Below, piece after piece: positions 22,710 to 31,415 of a DNA stretch of 42,926 nucleotides. The notes under the pieces were generated by a model. The model searched no databases. It had not been told where the DNA came from and saw nothing but the letters and a program-made list of their open reading frames with translations. The translations under genes and the position numbers were made by a program. The first letter of the stretch is position 1. Every line of letters begins with the position of its first letter. The DNA comes from Chloroflexota bacterium (lineage in GTDB: Bacteria > Chloroflexota > Anaerolineae > Anaerolineales > Anaerolineaceae): positions 1 through 42,926 of the forward strand of contig JAJUJY010000020.1 in assembly GCA_029265085.1 (NCBI GenBank), given 5' to 3'.

Positions 22710-24548
22710 TTAATTCTCGGAAATATTTGAGGTAATGATTGGTAACAATACAGTGAAAGTGCTGCCTATATTGGGGGTACTAATTAACGAGATTTTTCCA
22801 CGCATTGCTTCAGTAAGCTGCTTAACAATCGAGAGTCCGAGGCCTGTTCCTCTTCTTTGGCGCGTAATTGAGCCGTCAATTTGTTTAAACGGCTCAAAAA
22901 TTATCTGTAGTGATTCTTGTGGAATACCTGTACCAGAATCCTGCACCTCTATCCCCCAAAATTGTGAATCAGCGATAAATATGCGCAAACGCACAAATCC
23001 CTGGTCAGTAAATTTTATGGCATTACTTACCAGATTAACGATAATTTGTTGAATTCTGGCAGAGTCACCGATGATATATTTCGGGACGTCGTTTTCAATC
23101 ACAGTCTCGAGGTTGATTTTCTTTTTCGCCGCTAATAATTCCATTTGGGAAGTGATATGTTCAAGTAATTGCGAAATTTGGAATGAGGAGTACTTAAATT
23201 TCATTTTGCCGGCTTCCAGGCGTGATTGGTCAAGCAAATCACTTACCAAATTGCTCAAATGGTTACTTGAATTAATTATTTCAGTTAATGGCTTTTGTTG
23301 TTCTTCGTTCAGCGGTCCAAAAACTTCAGATTGTAAAATTTCGGAAAATCCAAGGATTACGCCCAATGGTGTACGAAATTCATGGCTAACTTTTGCCAGC
23401 AATTCGGATTTGAAACGACTTGATTCTAAAGCTTGATCGCGGGCTGCCTTTAATTCTTGTTCTCGCTCATTCAATACAGAAGCCATCTGATTAAATGCTT
23501 CAGCAACGCGGCCAATTTCGTCTCTGCGTTTAATTTGAATGCGGTGGTTTAAGTCGCCGTTGCTGATACGGATGATCCCATTTTCCAAAACAAAGCTGGG
23601 ACGCTTGATAAAAACTGTCATTAAGTGAATTGTAGCTGTAGTAGTCAGTACCCAAATTAAAATGACGATGATAAACGATAAAATTAATGCTCGATTAGCT
23701 GTTGAATAAATTTCTGCTAGATGTACCTCAGAAACGATCGTCCAATCATAATTTGTCAGCCGCCTTCCGGTGCCTTGAACCTCAAATCCTTGCCAGTTTT
23801 TATATGTGTGGGTCCATTGAAGGTCATTAAAATTTCGTAAGAAACTGTAATTGGAATTATTAATTAAATTATTGCGATTGATTGCCTGTTGTGCATCGGG
23901 ATGGGCAATAATATTGCCATAATGATCGATAATTAAGGATTGGCCGGAATTTCCAAAATCTGTCGCATTATTTATTTTCCATAAGACGTTCATATCCAAT
24001 AATGCGGCGACCACCCCTCCATCGGCTGAGGGTATAGCGATAATTAAGAAAGGTTTTTCTTGGGGAGAGATCTCAACATTTCCGATATAAATGTGTTGTG
24101 ATTTGGCTTGTAGAAACCAGGTTGATTGGGAAATTGTAAAGGGGTGATTTAAAATTTGATTTTCTTTGAAAACATCTATCGGTGATAAACCATCAACATC
24201 TACATATATCAGCTCTAACCACGACGTGTTGCGATTAAAAATATTTTCAAATATTTTTGGATTTTCTTGGATGGTTTTGTGGGGGATATCAGCGATTAAT
24301 TGCAGCTGTTTTACCTGATCATCCATGAAATTTGTGACTACTTCGGCTGCATATTTCAATTCTTTTGATTGAAGGTCTCTCCAGGTTGTCTGGCTATTCT
24401 TACGCATCATATAGGATATCGTACCGCCCATGCTTAACCAGACAATCAAAGCCACCCCGCTTAATGCAAAAATGATCGGCCATCGTAAACTCCGCTGGTA
24501 GCGCGATACGAGAAATCGAATGAAGCGGGAAAGGGATATCGGTTTCAT
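22710..24548 (-). CDS. Membrane sensor histidine kinase with Cache-type sensor
   Basis: A 612-residue kinase. TM1 is near residues 23-45, and the ~235-residue extracellular region has Cache-like segments (SADGGVVAALLDMNVLW; GQSLIIDHYGNIIAHPD). TM2 is near 283-312, followed by HAMP (~315-370), a HisKA domain with phospho-acceptor VSHEFRTPLG, and HATPase_c with N box NLVSNAIKFT, DSGTGIP and GTGLGLSIV. It should sense an external ligand and phosphorylate the adjacent receiver protein. As the first gene of the three-gene unit with the PotD-like lipoprotein, it may read the occupancy of that protein. Confidence 0.92.
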   Translation of the reverse strand: MKPISLSRFIRFLVSRYQRSLRWPIIFALSGVALIVWLSMGGTISYMMRKNSQTTWRDLQSKELKYAAEVVTNFMDDQVKQLQLIADIPHKTIQENPKIFENIFNRNTSWLELIYVDVDGLSPIDVFKENQILNHPFTISQSTWFLQAKSQHIYIGNVEISPQEKPFLIIAIPSADGGVVAALLDMNVLWKINNATDFGNSGQSLIIDHYGNIIAHPDAQQAINRNNLINNSNYSFLRNFNDLQWTHTYKNWQGFEVQGTGRRLTNYDWTIVSEVHLAEIYSTANRALILSFIIVILIWVLTTTATIHLMTVFIKRPSFVLENGIIRISNGDLNHRIQIKRRDEIGRVAEAFNQMASVLNEREQELKAARDQALESSRFKSELLAKVSHEFRTPLGVILGFSEILQSEVFGPLNEEQQKPLTEIINSSNHLSNLVSDLLDQSRLEAGKMKFKYSSFQISQLLEHITSQMELLAAKKKINLETVIENDVPKYIIGDSARIQQIIVNLVSNAIKFTDQGFVRLRIFIADSQFWGIEVQDSGTGIPQESLQIIFEPFKQIDGSITRQRRGTGLGLSIVKQLTEAMRGKISLISTPNIGSTFTVLLPIITSNISEN

Positions 24549-24631
24549 AAACTTATACCGATATGATTATAGGTTGTTAAATCCATGCAGTACTCAAAAT
24601 TGAGTTAATAAATTTGCAAGGTCTAATGATT

Positions 24632-26164
24632 TTATAAAACGGAAATGATAAAAGTGATGATTCCAATGACCAGCCCAATTGGAATTCCATAAACGATGGT
24701 TTTTCGTAAAATATCACCACCTTTATCCAGGAGATTGACAGTGGCTGAACCAATCGCGATTTTTGCAGGGGCGATCATGCTGCCCAATGAACCACCGGTT
24801 GTTTGTGACCCTATTAATAACAGCGGGTTGATTGAGAGTATCTCTGCAACATTTTTTTGTAGTGGAGCAAAAAGCACATTGGAATTGTTGTTGCTGCCTG
24901 TTGCAAACGCTCCTAGCATGCCAATCCACGGGGATACAATTGGGTAGGCTGATCCGACCATATTAGCAAGCCCTTGTGCCAATATTTGAGTCATCCCGGT
25001 GTGATCCATTAAAGTTGAAATGCCGACAGTGAAAATTATTCCTGGTGTAGCAGGAGCACCAGAGTTCCATGTTGCAGTCAACACCGCTTTTAATTTGACT
25101 GGATTTAACAGACGCAGATTTCTATAAATAATAATGCAAAGAACAGCGATGAAGAAAAGTGTTGTTCCAGGATGTAACCAGAAGCGGAAAATTTGTCCTG
25201 TTCCCGCTGGCGTTGAAAAATTCATACCGGTTGTTATAGCCGGAAAACTTGCCTGCCACACAAAATTTGATAAATAGGTGCGAATTGGACCCGGCCAGGA
25301 GATTAACACCAAAATTAAGGCAACTGCCGAATAACTTAAAACTGTCGCCATGAGCGGCTTGTTGTCTGATTTTCTTTCTAATTCTTGGCGGGCAGGTTTT
25401 TTGTTTAGGAAAAAGAAGGTAAGAACACCCATTAATCCGGCTAATAATGCTGACAAAGGAAATATAGGACTTGAGCCAACCAGGTATTGGACCAATGCCA
25501 TTACCAGGCTAACGAGCATTACTTTTCCAATCAGCCGGCGTTGGCCAAGGATTAATGCGGATCCTATCCCACATAACAAACACGCAAATCCAAGCAGCAA
25601 TGCAGAATACGGAACCAATTCCGGGATGCTGATTTTTACAACACCGGATAAGGTTTGTAATATCACTCCCACATCTCCAAAGGTAACTGACCAGGCATGG
25701 CCCACGGCCACGGCTGCAACTGCTGTGATGGGTTCGACACCCAGCAAGACGAGCATTGGTGAAACCACAGCAATGGGAACCCCAAAACCCGCTAAACCTT
25801 CTAGCAGTCCGCTAAAACACCAGGCCAGGGTTAGCCAGAGCAATCCACGATCTGAAATCGCTTGATTTAGCCGATCCGATATTGCGTTGATCCCGCCAAT
25901 TTGTTCCGTGGTCCGGTACAGTAACAGTGCCGGCCAAAAAACCCACAAAACAAAGATCGATAACAATAAACTCTTGAGTTGGGATACCCAAAGGACATCC
26001 CAATTTGAGCCAAATGATAAGGCAGCTACCACCACACAGGCTATCCAACTGGCTAAACCAGCGCGAGTCATCGTCCAGCGCGGGCCAATCATCAATCCTA
26101 ATAAAATCAAGATGGGTGATGCGGCCAATAAGACTGTACCAATTGAGGGGGCTATTGTATTCAT
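24632..26164 (-). CDS. lctP: L-lactate permease family transporter
   Basis: A 510-residue membrane protein with about 12-14 hydrophobic helices. Signature stretches are GLLEGLAGFGVPIAVVSPML, AVGHAWSVTFGDVG, GMLGAFATGSNNNSNVLFA and GGSLGSMIAPAKIAIG, which are typical of the LctP/LldP lactate/glycolate:proton symporter family. It should import a 2-hydroxy acid such as lactate or glycolate. No lactate dehydrogenase is nearby. It follows the LOG-family gene by 16 bases; no clear SD precedes the ATG. Confidence 0.9.
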   Translation of the reverse strand: MNTIAPSIGTVLLAASPILILLGLMIGPRWTMTRAGLASWIACVVVAALSFGSNWDVLWVSQLKSLLLSIFVLWVFWPALLLYRTTEQIGGINAISDRLNQAISDRGLLWLTLAWCFSGLLEGLAGFGVPIAVVSPMLVLLGVEPITAVAAVAVGHAWSVTFGDVGVILQTLSGVVKISIPELVPYSALLLGFACLLCGIGSALILGQRRLIGKVMLVSLVMALVQYLVGSSPIFPLSALLAGLMGVLTFFFLNKKPARQELERKSDNKPLMATVLSYSAVALILVLISWPGPIRTYLSNFVWQASFPAITTGMNFSTPAGTGQIFRFWLHPGTTLFFIAVLCIIIYRNLRLLNPVKLKAVLTATWNSGAPATPGIIFTVGISTLMDHTGMTQILAQGLANMVGSAYPIVSPWIGMLGAFATGSNNNSNVLFAPLQKNVAEILSINPLLLIGSQTTGGSLGSMIAPAKIAIGSATVNLLDKGGDILRKTIVYGIPIGLVIGIITFIISVL

Positions 26165-26180
26165 AGAGGGATCATCTTTT

Positions 26181-26771
26181 TTACCGGTTGACCCATCGTT
26201 CCAACCCTTGCGGAACAGTAAATTGTGCCAATTTCGTTAATAACTGATCAGGATCATTTTCTATGATTAACAGTGTTTGATGTTCTGCGTAAATAAATTT
26301 TTCATCTCGAGCACGGTTGATCATTTGGATTATGGGGTCGTAATATTCGCGCGTATTTAGCAGCCCGATAGGTTTCTGGTGAATTCCAATTTGTGCCCAG
26401 GTCAGAATTTCAAAAAATTCATCCCATGTTCCGTAACCGCCTGGCAAGGCGATAAATGCGTCTGCCAGCTCACTCATGCGTGCTTTGCGAAGGTGAATAT
26501 TCTTGACGACTTCTAGATGAGTTAAACTCGCATGGATTAACTGGGGTTGATTCAGATTTTCAGGCACAACACCAATGACCTGCCCGCCAGAATTTAACAC
26601 ACCATCCGCAACAGCACCCATTAAACCGGTTTTACCCGCGCCATAAATCAATTTGCATTGATTCTGTGCAATTAAACTCCCTAATTTTTCTGCAGACTTT
26701 AAATATACGGAATCTAATCCATCAGCCGATCCGCAGTATACACAAATATTTCTAATCGACGAACCTATCAT
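26181..26771 (-). CDS. LOG family (TIGR00730-type) phosphoribohydrolase
   Basis: A 196-residue Rossmann-like protein with the LOG signature PGGYGTWDEFFE and an upstream KARM motif (LRKARMSELADAFIALPGG). It starts VYCGSADGLDSVY, and GAGKTGLMGAVADGVL is the nucleotide-binding loop. Family members remove ribose-5-phosphate from nucleoside monophosphates (cytokinin-activating in plants); bacterial substrates often remain unknown. It is the first gene of a likely two-gene unit with the lactate permease. Confidence 0.9.
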   Translation of the reverse strand: MIGSSIRNICVYCGSADGLDSVYLKSAEKLGSLIAQNQCKLIYGAGKTGLMGAVADGVLNSGGQVIGVVPENLNQPQLIHASLTHLEVVKNIHLRKARMSELADAFIALPGGYGTWDEFFEILTWAQIGIHQKPIGLLNTREYYDPIIQMINRARDEKFIYAEHQTLLIIENDPDQLLTKLAQFTVPQGLERWVNR

Positions 26772-27053
26772 ATCGGGTACGCAACCTTTTATGTCAAATT
26801 AATATATTTTAATCGGTTAAAAAATTAACTGATTAATTCTAATACGGATAAATCCAACCGCCAATATTGATTCGGATTATTCATTATAACGGATCGTAGT
26901 TTTGGAAGATTTTGAAAAATAGACGTCCAACCCGTTTTAGCAAATCCTGAATAAATGATTACTAAAATTACGTAATTCAAAAAACGTCCAATTAATAATC
27001 AGACAAATTGGCGAATCTATCCCAAATTAACCGAAATTGAAGTATTTTTAATG

Positions 27054-27082
27054 TTGTATTAATTAAACCGTCGAGTTATAAT
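27054..27082 (+). promoter_or_regulatory. Putative promoter of the decaheme cytochrome gene
   Basis: TTGTAT (27054-27059) and a perfect TATAAT (27077-27082) are 17 bases apart. The -35 box is weak (three of six). The resulting leader would be about 125 bases long. Confidence 0.45.
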
Positions 27083-27150
27083 CACAGGGATAATATATTA
27101 ATTTTGGATGAGAAGAAAAGGAGGTGATGCTACCCTGGAACGATGACAAT

Positions 27151-27175
27151 TAATTATTTTCTAATAAAATAATTA
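27151..27175 (+). promoter_or_regulatory. AT-rich leader hairpin before the decaheme gene
   Basis: A 10-bp perfect stem (TAATTATTTT / AAAATAATTA) with loop CTAAT. It overlaps the end of a 9-codon frame (27143-27172, MTINYFLIK) that is preceded, at longer than optimal spacing, by AAGGAGGTGAT. Confidence 0.35.
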
Positions 27176-27213
27176 TCTCCCACCCAAAACATAGAAGGAT
27201 TGGAGAAAGCACC

Positions 27214-29385
27214 ATGAAATTTAAATCGTTAAAGTATATTGTTGGAATTGCTGTATTTGTTGCATTGGCAACTGTGTTGGCTGCCTGCCAACCTGCGGCT
27301 GAACCAACTGCAGCACCAACACAGGCAATCCCTACACCTGTGCCGTGTCCAACCCAAGAACCGTGTGCTGCAGAGGTTCCCGAATATGTCCCATTCTTTG
27401 AGATGTGGAAGGAATCGGCACATGCGGACGCAGAAGCTCAGGCATTTGTTCATTGGAATGAAGAAAGCCCGGCCGAAATACCCACAACCTGTGCAAAGTG
27501 CCACAGCAGTATTGGGTTTAAAGATTACATCGGTGATGATGGAACAGAAGCATATAAAGTTGATGCGAACGCTCCGATTGGCACTGTTGTTACCTGTGAT
27601 ACTTGCCATAATGCCACAACTGCATCTTACACCACTGTGAAATTCCCTTCGGGGGCAGAAGTAAGCGGTTTGGGACGTGAAGCAGTTTGTATGACTTGCC
27701 ACCAGGGTAATGCTTCTAAAGTGCAGGTGGATGAGGCTATTGCTGCGGCTGGCGCTACTGATGAGGATGGTGTTGTTACAGAACTTGGTTTCACAAATAT
27801 CCACTATTTTGCCGCCGCAGTTTCACGATATGGAACTGAGGTTAAAGGTGGATATGAATATGAAGGCAAGACATATGATGCCTTGTTTGACCATGTAGAA
27901 GGTGTTCAGGCCTGCCAGGATTGCCACAATCCGCATACCTTGGAAGTTGAATTGGACACCTGTGTTGGCTGCCATACCAATGCAACTTCTGTTGAAGCAC
28001 TGCGTGATATCCGCATGGCCAGCTCGTTGGTCGATTATGATGGTGATGGTGATACCAGCGAAGGCATTTCGTACGAAATTGATGGTTTGCGTGAAATGCT
28101 CTATACTGCTATTCAGGCCTATGCAACAGAAGTAGCGGGAAGCCCGATTGCATATTCGCAAACAGCCTATCCTTATTTCTTCATTGATACGGATGGGGAT
28201 GGCCAGCTTGCTGAGGCTGAGGCTGCTTTCCCGAACAAATATGCATCATGGACACCACGGTTAGAAAAAGCAGCATACAACTATCAGACCTCTATTAAAG
28301 ATCCCGGTGCATTTGCTCATGGCGGCAAGTATATCATTCAGTTGTTGTACGATTCAATTGAAAGTCTTAACGAAAAACTTGCTACGCCTGTGGATCTCAG
28401 CAAGGCAAATCGAATTGATGCTGGGCACTTTGCTGGTTCGGAAGAGGCATTCCGCCACTGGGACGAAGAAGATCCAGCGGTTGTACCAGGTACCTGTGTG
28501 AAATGCCATACTGGAATGGGCCTGCCACAATTCTTAAAGGAAGGTGCAACGATTTCGATGGCACCGTCTAACGGATTGATGTGCGAAACATGCCACAGCA
28601 GTGTTTCAACCTTCGAACGATATCAGGTTGAATTGGTTACCTTCCCAAGCGGAGCAAAATTAGGCTTTGAGGGCAATGCAGATGCCAATTTGTGCTTGAA
28701 CTGCCACCAGGGGCGTGAATCCACGGTAAGTGTGAATCGCACAATTGCTGGAAAAGATCTGGATACCCCGGATGAGAAATTAAGCTTCCGCAACGTTCAC
28801 TACTTTGCTGCTGGCGCTACCTTGTTTGGCACAGACGCTAAGGGTGTGTACGAATATGAGGGCAAAGAGTATAAGGGTCAGTTTGCTCATGTAGAGAATT
28901 TTGCTACCTGTGTTGACTGCCATGATACCCATGCCCTGAATGTTAAGGAAGCTGCCTGCGCAGGCTGCCATGCCGGCGTTGCTCCGGAAGAAATCCGGAT
29001 GAGTTCGGTTGGTGATTACGACGGCGATGGTGATACAACGGAAGGAGTGAAGGGCGAAGTTGACACGATGGCTGAGAAATTGTTGGCAGCCATTCAAGTA
29101 TACGCTAAGGATGTTCTTGGAACTCCGATTGCTTACTCGCCTTCTGCCTATCCTTACTTCTTTATTGACACGAATGGTAACGGCACACTTGATGCGGACG
29201 AGACCGAACGGTATAATGCCTGGTCACCTCGTTTGTTAAAGGCTGCCTATAACTACCAATACGTTCAAAAAGATCCAGGTGCCTTTGTCCATAATGGTCA
29301 ATACATCTTGCAAGTTATGTATGATTCCATTGAGGATCTTGGCGCAAAAGCCACTGTGGATAAGACCGGATTGGTCCGGCCGTAA
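27214..29385 (+). CDS. Decaheme c-type cytochrome lipoprotein with internal duplication
   Basis: A 723-residue exported protein. The signal peptide has lipobox LAAC (Cys25) followed by a Pro/Thr/Ala-rich linker. Ten CXXCH heme sites fall in two sets of five: CAKCH, CDTCH, CMTCH, CQDCH, CVGCH and then CVKCH, CETCH, CLNCH, CVDCH, CAGCH. The two halves (about 60-390 and 395-715) are clearly homologous: each has GxxNIHYFAA-like, YEYEGK, DYDGDGDT and SAYPYFFIDT segments. The DxDGDG stretches look like calcium-binding EF-hand loops. It probably carries electrons outside the membrane. The SD is GGAGAAAG upstream of the ATG. A strong hairpin after the stop separates it from the next cytochrome gene. 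Confidence 0.93.
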   Translation: MKFKSLKYIVGIAVFVALATVLAACQPAAEPTAAPTQAIPTPVPCPTQEPCAAEVPEYVPFFEMWKESAHADAEAQAFVHWNEESPAEIPTTCAKCHSSIGFKDYIGDDGTEAYKVDANAPIGTVVTCDTCHNATTASYTTVKFPSGAEVSGLGREAVCMTCHQGNASKVQVDEAIAAAGATDEDGVVTELGFTNIHYFAAAVSRYGTEVKGGYEYEGKTYDALFDHVEGVQACQDCHNPHTLEVELDTCVGCHTNATSVEALRDIRMASSLVDYDGDGDTSEGISYEIDGLREMLYTAIQAYATEVAGSPIAYSQTAYPYFFIDTDGDGQLAEAEAAFPNKYASWTPRLEKAAYNYQTSIKDPGAFAHGGKYIIQLLYDSIESLNEKLATPVDLSKANRIDAGHFAGSEEAFRHWDEEDPAVVPGTCVKCHTGMGLPQFLKEGATISMAPSNGLMCETCHSSVSTFERYQVELVTFPSGAKLGFEGNADANLCLNCHQGRESTVSVNRTIAGKDLDTPDEKLSFRNVHYFAAGATLFGTDAKGVYEYEGKEYKGQFAHVENFATCVDCHDTHALNVKEAACAGCHAGVAPEEIRMSSVGDYDGDGDTTEGVKGEVDTMAEKLLAAIQVYAKDVLGTPIAYSPSAYPYFFIDTNGNGTLDADETERYNAWSPRLLKAAYNYQYVQKDPGAFVHNGQYILQVMYDSIEDLGAKATVDKTGLVRP

Positions 29386-29394
29386 GTAGAAATG

Positions 29395-29428
29395 AAACCC
29401 ACCCCCATGGATACATGGGGGTGGGTTT
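29395..29428 (+). terminator. Terminator or attenuator after the decaheme gene
   Basis: A perfect 15-bp stem (AAACCCACCCCCATG / CATGGGGGTGGGTTT) with a GATA loop, 10 bases after the stop. Only a short, mixed T tract follows, so partial read-through into the next cytochrome gene is possible. Confidence 0.8.
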
Positions 29429-29510
29429 ATTAATTGCCAGCCATCAAACAAGATCATTGAAGCATCAAGGCGAGCGATTCATAAAGATTACGATTCAGGA
29501 GATGCTTGCT

Positions 29511-31217
29511 ATGTCAAAAAAGAGCGGTTGGTTAAAAAAATTTTTCTTTCCCCCACCTGATTCATCCCGAATAACCAGAGTTTTACCATATATTGTTGTT
29601 ATATTTTTGGTGTTTTTGGTTGTTATTTTTACAACTTCGAGTTGGGAGTATACAAATACAACTGAGTTTTGCGGCACAACATGCCATACCATGCCGCCAC
29701 AATATGTGACCCACCAGCTTTCTTCGCATGCACGCGTGACCTGTGAAGACTGCCATTTAGGTCGTGCTCCTTTAATTACACAAATTGGTCGGAAAATAGA
29801 ATACAGCTGGCAAACAGGCTCGGCGATGGTGGCAAATTCTTATGAATACCCTATTCGGGCAAAAAATATGCGTCCAGCCAATGATGCTTGTGAAACATGT
29901 CATTACCCGCAGCAATTCTCAAGTGATACGTTGGTAGAACTTAAGCGTTATGGTGAGGATAAGGAAAATTCTCTTTCTCTAACTTACCTGATTCTAAAAA
30001 CTGGCGGCGGATCAAAACGTGAAGGTTTAGGGTTTGGAATTCACTGGCATATTGAAAATCCAGTAAAGTTTGTTGCGCTTGATCCTGAAAAACAAATCAT
30101 TCCATATGTTCGGGTTGAAAATGAGGATGGAACGATTACAGAGTATGTGGATGTAGAATCAAATTTTGACCCGACTGCGGTTATTGAGGCAGAACTTTAC
30201 ACAATGGACTGCATCACCTGCCATAATCGCACATCCCATGAAATTAATCAACCGGATGATGCAGTGAATGAATTCATTGGGCGCGGGGAGATATCAGTAG
30301 AAATTCCAGAAATTCGGAAGAAGTCCGTTGAAGTTTTAACCGTTGGCTATGCTACACAAGAAGAAGCACTTGCAGCAATTGATGGGCTGCGCGCTTATTA
30401 TCAACAAATTTACCCGGATTATACAGCCGATAACCCGGAGGCAATCAACAAAGCTATCCAGGTATTGCAAAAATATTATCAAGATTCGGTATTTACCGAT
30501 CAAAAAATGGATTGGAATACCCATCCTGATAATGCTCAACATCTGGACTCGCCGGGTTGTTTCCGCTGCCATGATGGGAAGCATCTGACCCAGCAAGGTG
30601 AAGCTGTCCGGCTGGAATGTAATTTATGTCATTCCGTGCCAGTGGTAACAAGCGGCAAGGCGATAGTAGCCGATATTCAAATTAGCCGAGGTGTTGAGCC
30701 TGAATCGCACAAGAGCTCAAATTGGATTTCGCTGCATCGCGAGAGTTTTGACCAGACCTGTAAGAGTTGCCATACCGTAGAAGATCCAGGCGGCACGAGT
30801 AATACATCGTTTTGTTCAAACAGCGGTTGTCATGGCACCAAATGGGAATATGCCGGATTTGATGCGCCTGCACTCAGGCTTATTTTGAGTGAGGAATTAA
30901 AAAAATATACTACCCCAACTCCGGGAGCTGCTCCTACTGCGGAACCTGGAAAGCCATTGACTTATGAAAGTATTCAATCGATCTTTGGGAAATGTACCGC
31001 ATGCCATGGCAGTGGAGGGATCAAGGGTGTGAATTTATCCACTTACGCTGATATTATGAAAGGCGGAGAGGATGGTCCTATTGTTATTCCTGGTGATGCG
31101 GAAGCTAGTCTGATTGTTCAGGTTCAACAAGGCGAGCAACCTCATTTTGGCCAATTTGACTCAGGTGAACTTGAGCAATTAATCAATTGGATCACCGATG
31201 GTGCTTTAGAAAAGTAA
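29511..31217 (+). CDS. Membrane-anchored multiheme cytochrome c (NapC/NirT-like N-terminus)
   Basis: A 568-residue protein. After ~20 basic residues there is one membrane anchor (IVVIFLVFLVVIFTT), then the first heme site CGTTCHTMPP (CX3CH) and CEDCH, resembling NapC/NrfH quinol dehydrogenases. Further sites are CETCH, CITCH, CFRCH, CNLCH, CKSCH and CSNSGCH (CX4CH). A C-terminal domain of ~90 residues has CTACHGSGG and a YADIMKGG segment. In total there are seven CXXCH plus two unusual sites. It may take electrons from menaquinol and pass them outward. The frame begins at 29415, but the ATG at 29511 has AGGAG 9 bases upstream and puts the anchor at the N-terminus. Confidence 0.9.
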   Translation: MSKKSGWLKKFFFPPPDSSRITRVLPYIVVIFLVFLVVIFTTSSWEYTNTTEFCGTTCHTMPPQYVTHQLSSHARVTCEDCHLGRAPLITQIGRKIEYSWQTGSAMVANSYEYPIRAKNMRPANDACETCHYPQQFSSDTLVELKRYGEDKENSLSLTYLILKTGGGSKREGLGFGIHWHIENPVKFVALDPEKQIIPYVRVENEDGTITEYVDVESNFDPTAVIEAELYTMDCITCHNRTSHEINQPDDAVNEFIGRGEISVEIPEIRKKSVEVLTVGYATQEEALAAIDGLRAYYQQIYPDYTADNPEAINKAIQVLQKYYQDSVFTDQKMDWNTHPDNAQHLDSPGCFRCHDGKHLTQQGEAVRLECNLCHSVPVVTSGKAIVADIQISRGVEPESHKSSNWISLHRESFDQTCKSCHTVEDPGGTSNTSFCSNSGCHGTKWEYAGFDAPALRLILSEELKKYTTPTPGAAPTAEPGKPLTYESIQSIFGKCTACHGSGGIKGVNLSTYADIMKGGEDGPIVIPGDAEASLIVQVQQGEQPHFGQFDSGELEQLINWITDGALEK

Positions 31218-31235
31218 TTTGATTGGTTTGTTGGG

Positions 31236-31271
31236 AAAATCCACCGGAAAATAGAGAATCCGGTGGATTTT
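31236..31271 (+). terminator. Terminator hairpin
   Basis: A perfect 12-bp stem (AAAATCCACCGG / CCGGTGGATTTT) with a 12-base loop, 18 bases after the cytochrome stop, followed by TGTCTT. Confidence 0.75.
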
Positions 31272-31415
31272 TGTCTTAAAAATTTGCCAAAATGTAATCC
31301 GATATTCACGCCAATTAATGTATAATTAATGTTGCTGGATTTTGGATGAAAAGTATATTAAAGGTATTTGTTACTCAAATCCCACATTTTTTAAAAAGAG
31401 GAGAAACATCCAAAT

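Larger units (their letters stand above)
26772..27213. other. Long AT-rich intergenic region between LOG and decaheme genes
   Basis: These 442 bases hold no gene-sized frame. An imperfect inverted repeat (TAATCGGTTAA / TTAACTGATTA, 26810-26835, one mismatch) lies near the LOG start. A direct repeat ACGTCCAA occurs at 26923-26930 and 26984-26991. A promoter-like element lies at 27054-27082, and an AAGGAGGTGAT run at 27118-27128 precedes a 9-codon frame and a hairpin. Confidence 0.6.

Noticed and set aside
24592..24605. Short inverted repeat ACTCAA-AA-TTGAGT upstream of the sensor kinase
   Set aside because: The 6-bp arms are too short to call an operator or terminator without comparison to related sequences.
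29415..29510. Upstream extension of the NapC-like cytochrome by 32 residues
   Set aside because: It would start inside the terminator stem and lacks an SD; the ATG at 29511 has AGGAG and places the membrane anchor correctly.
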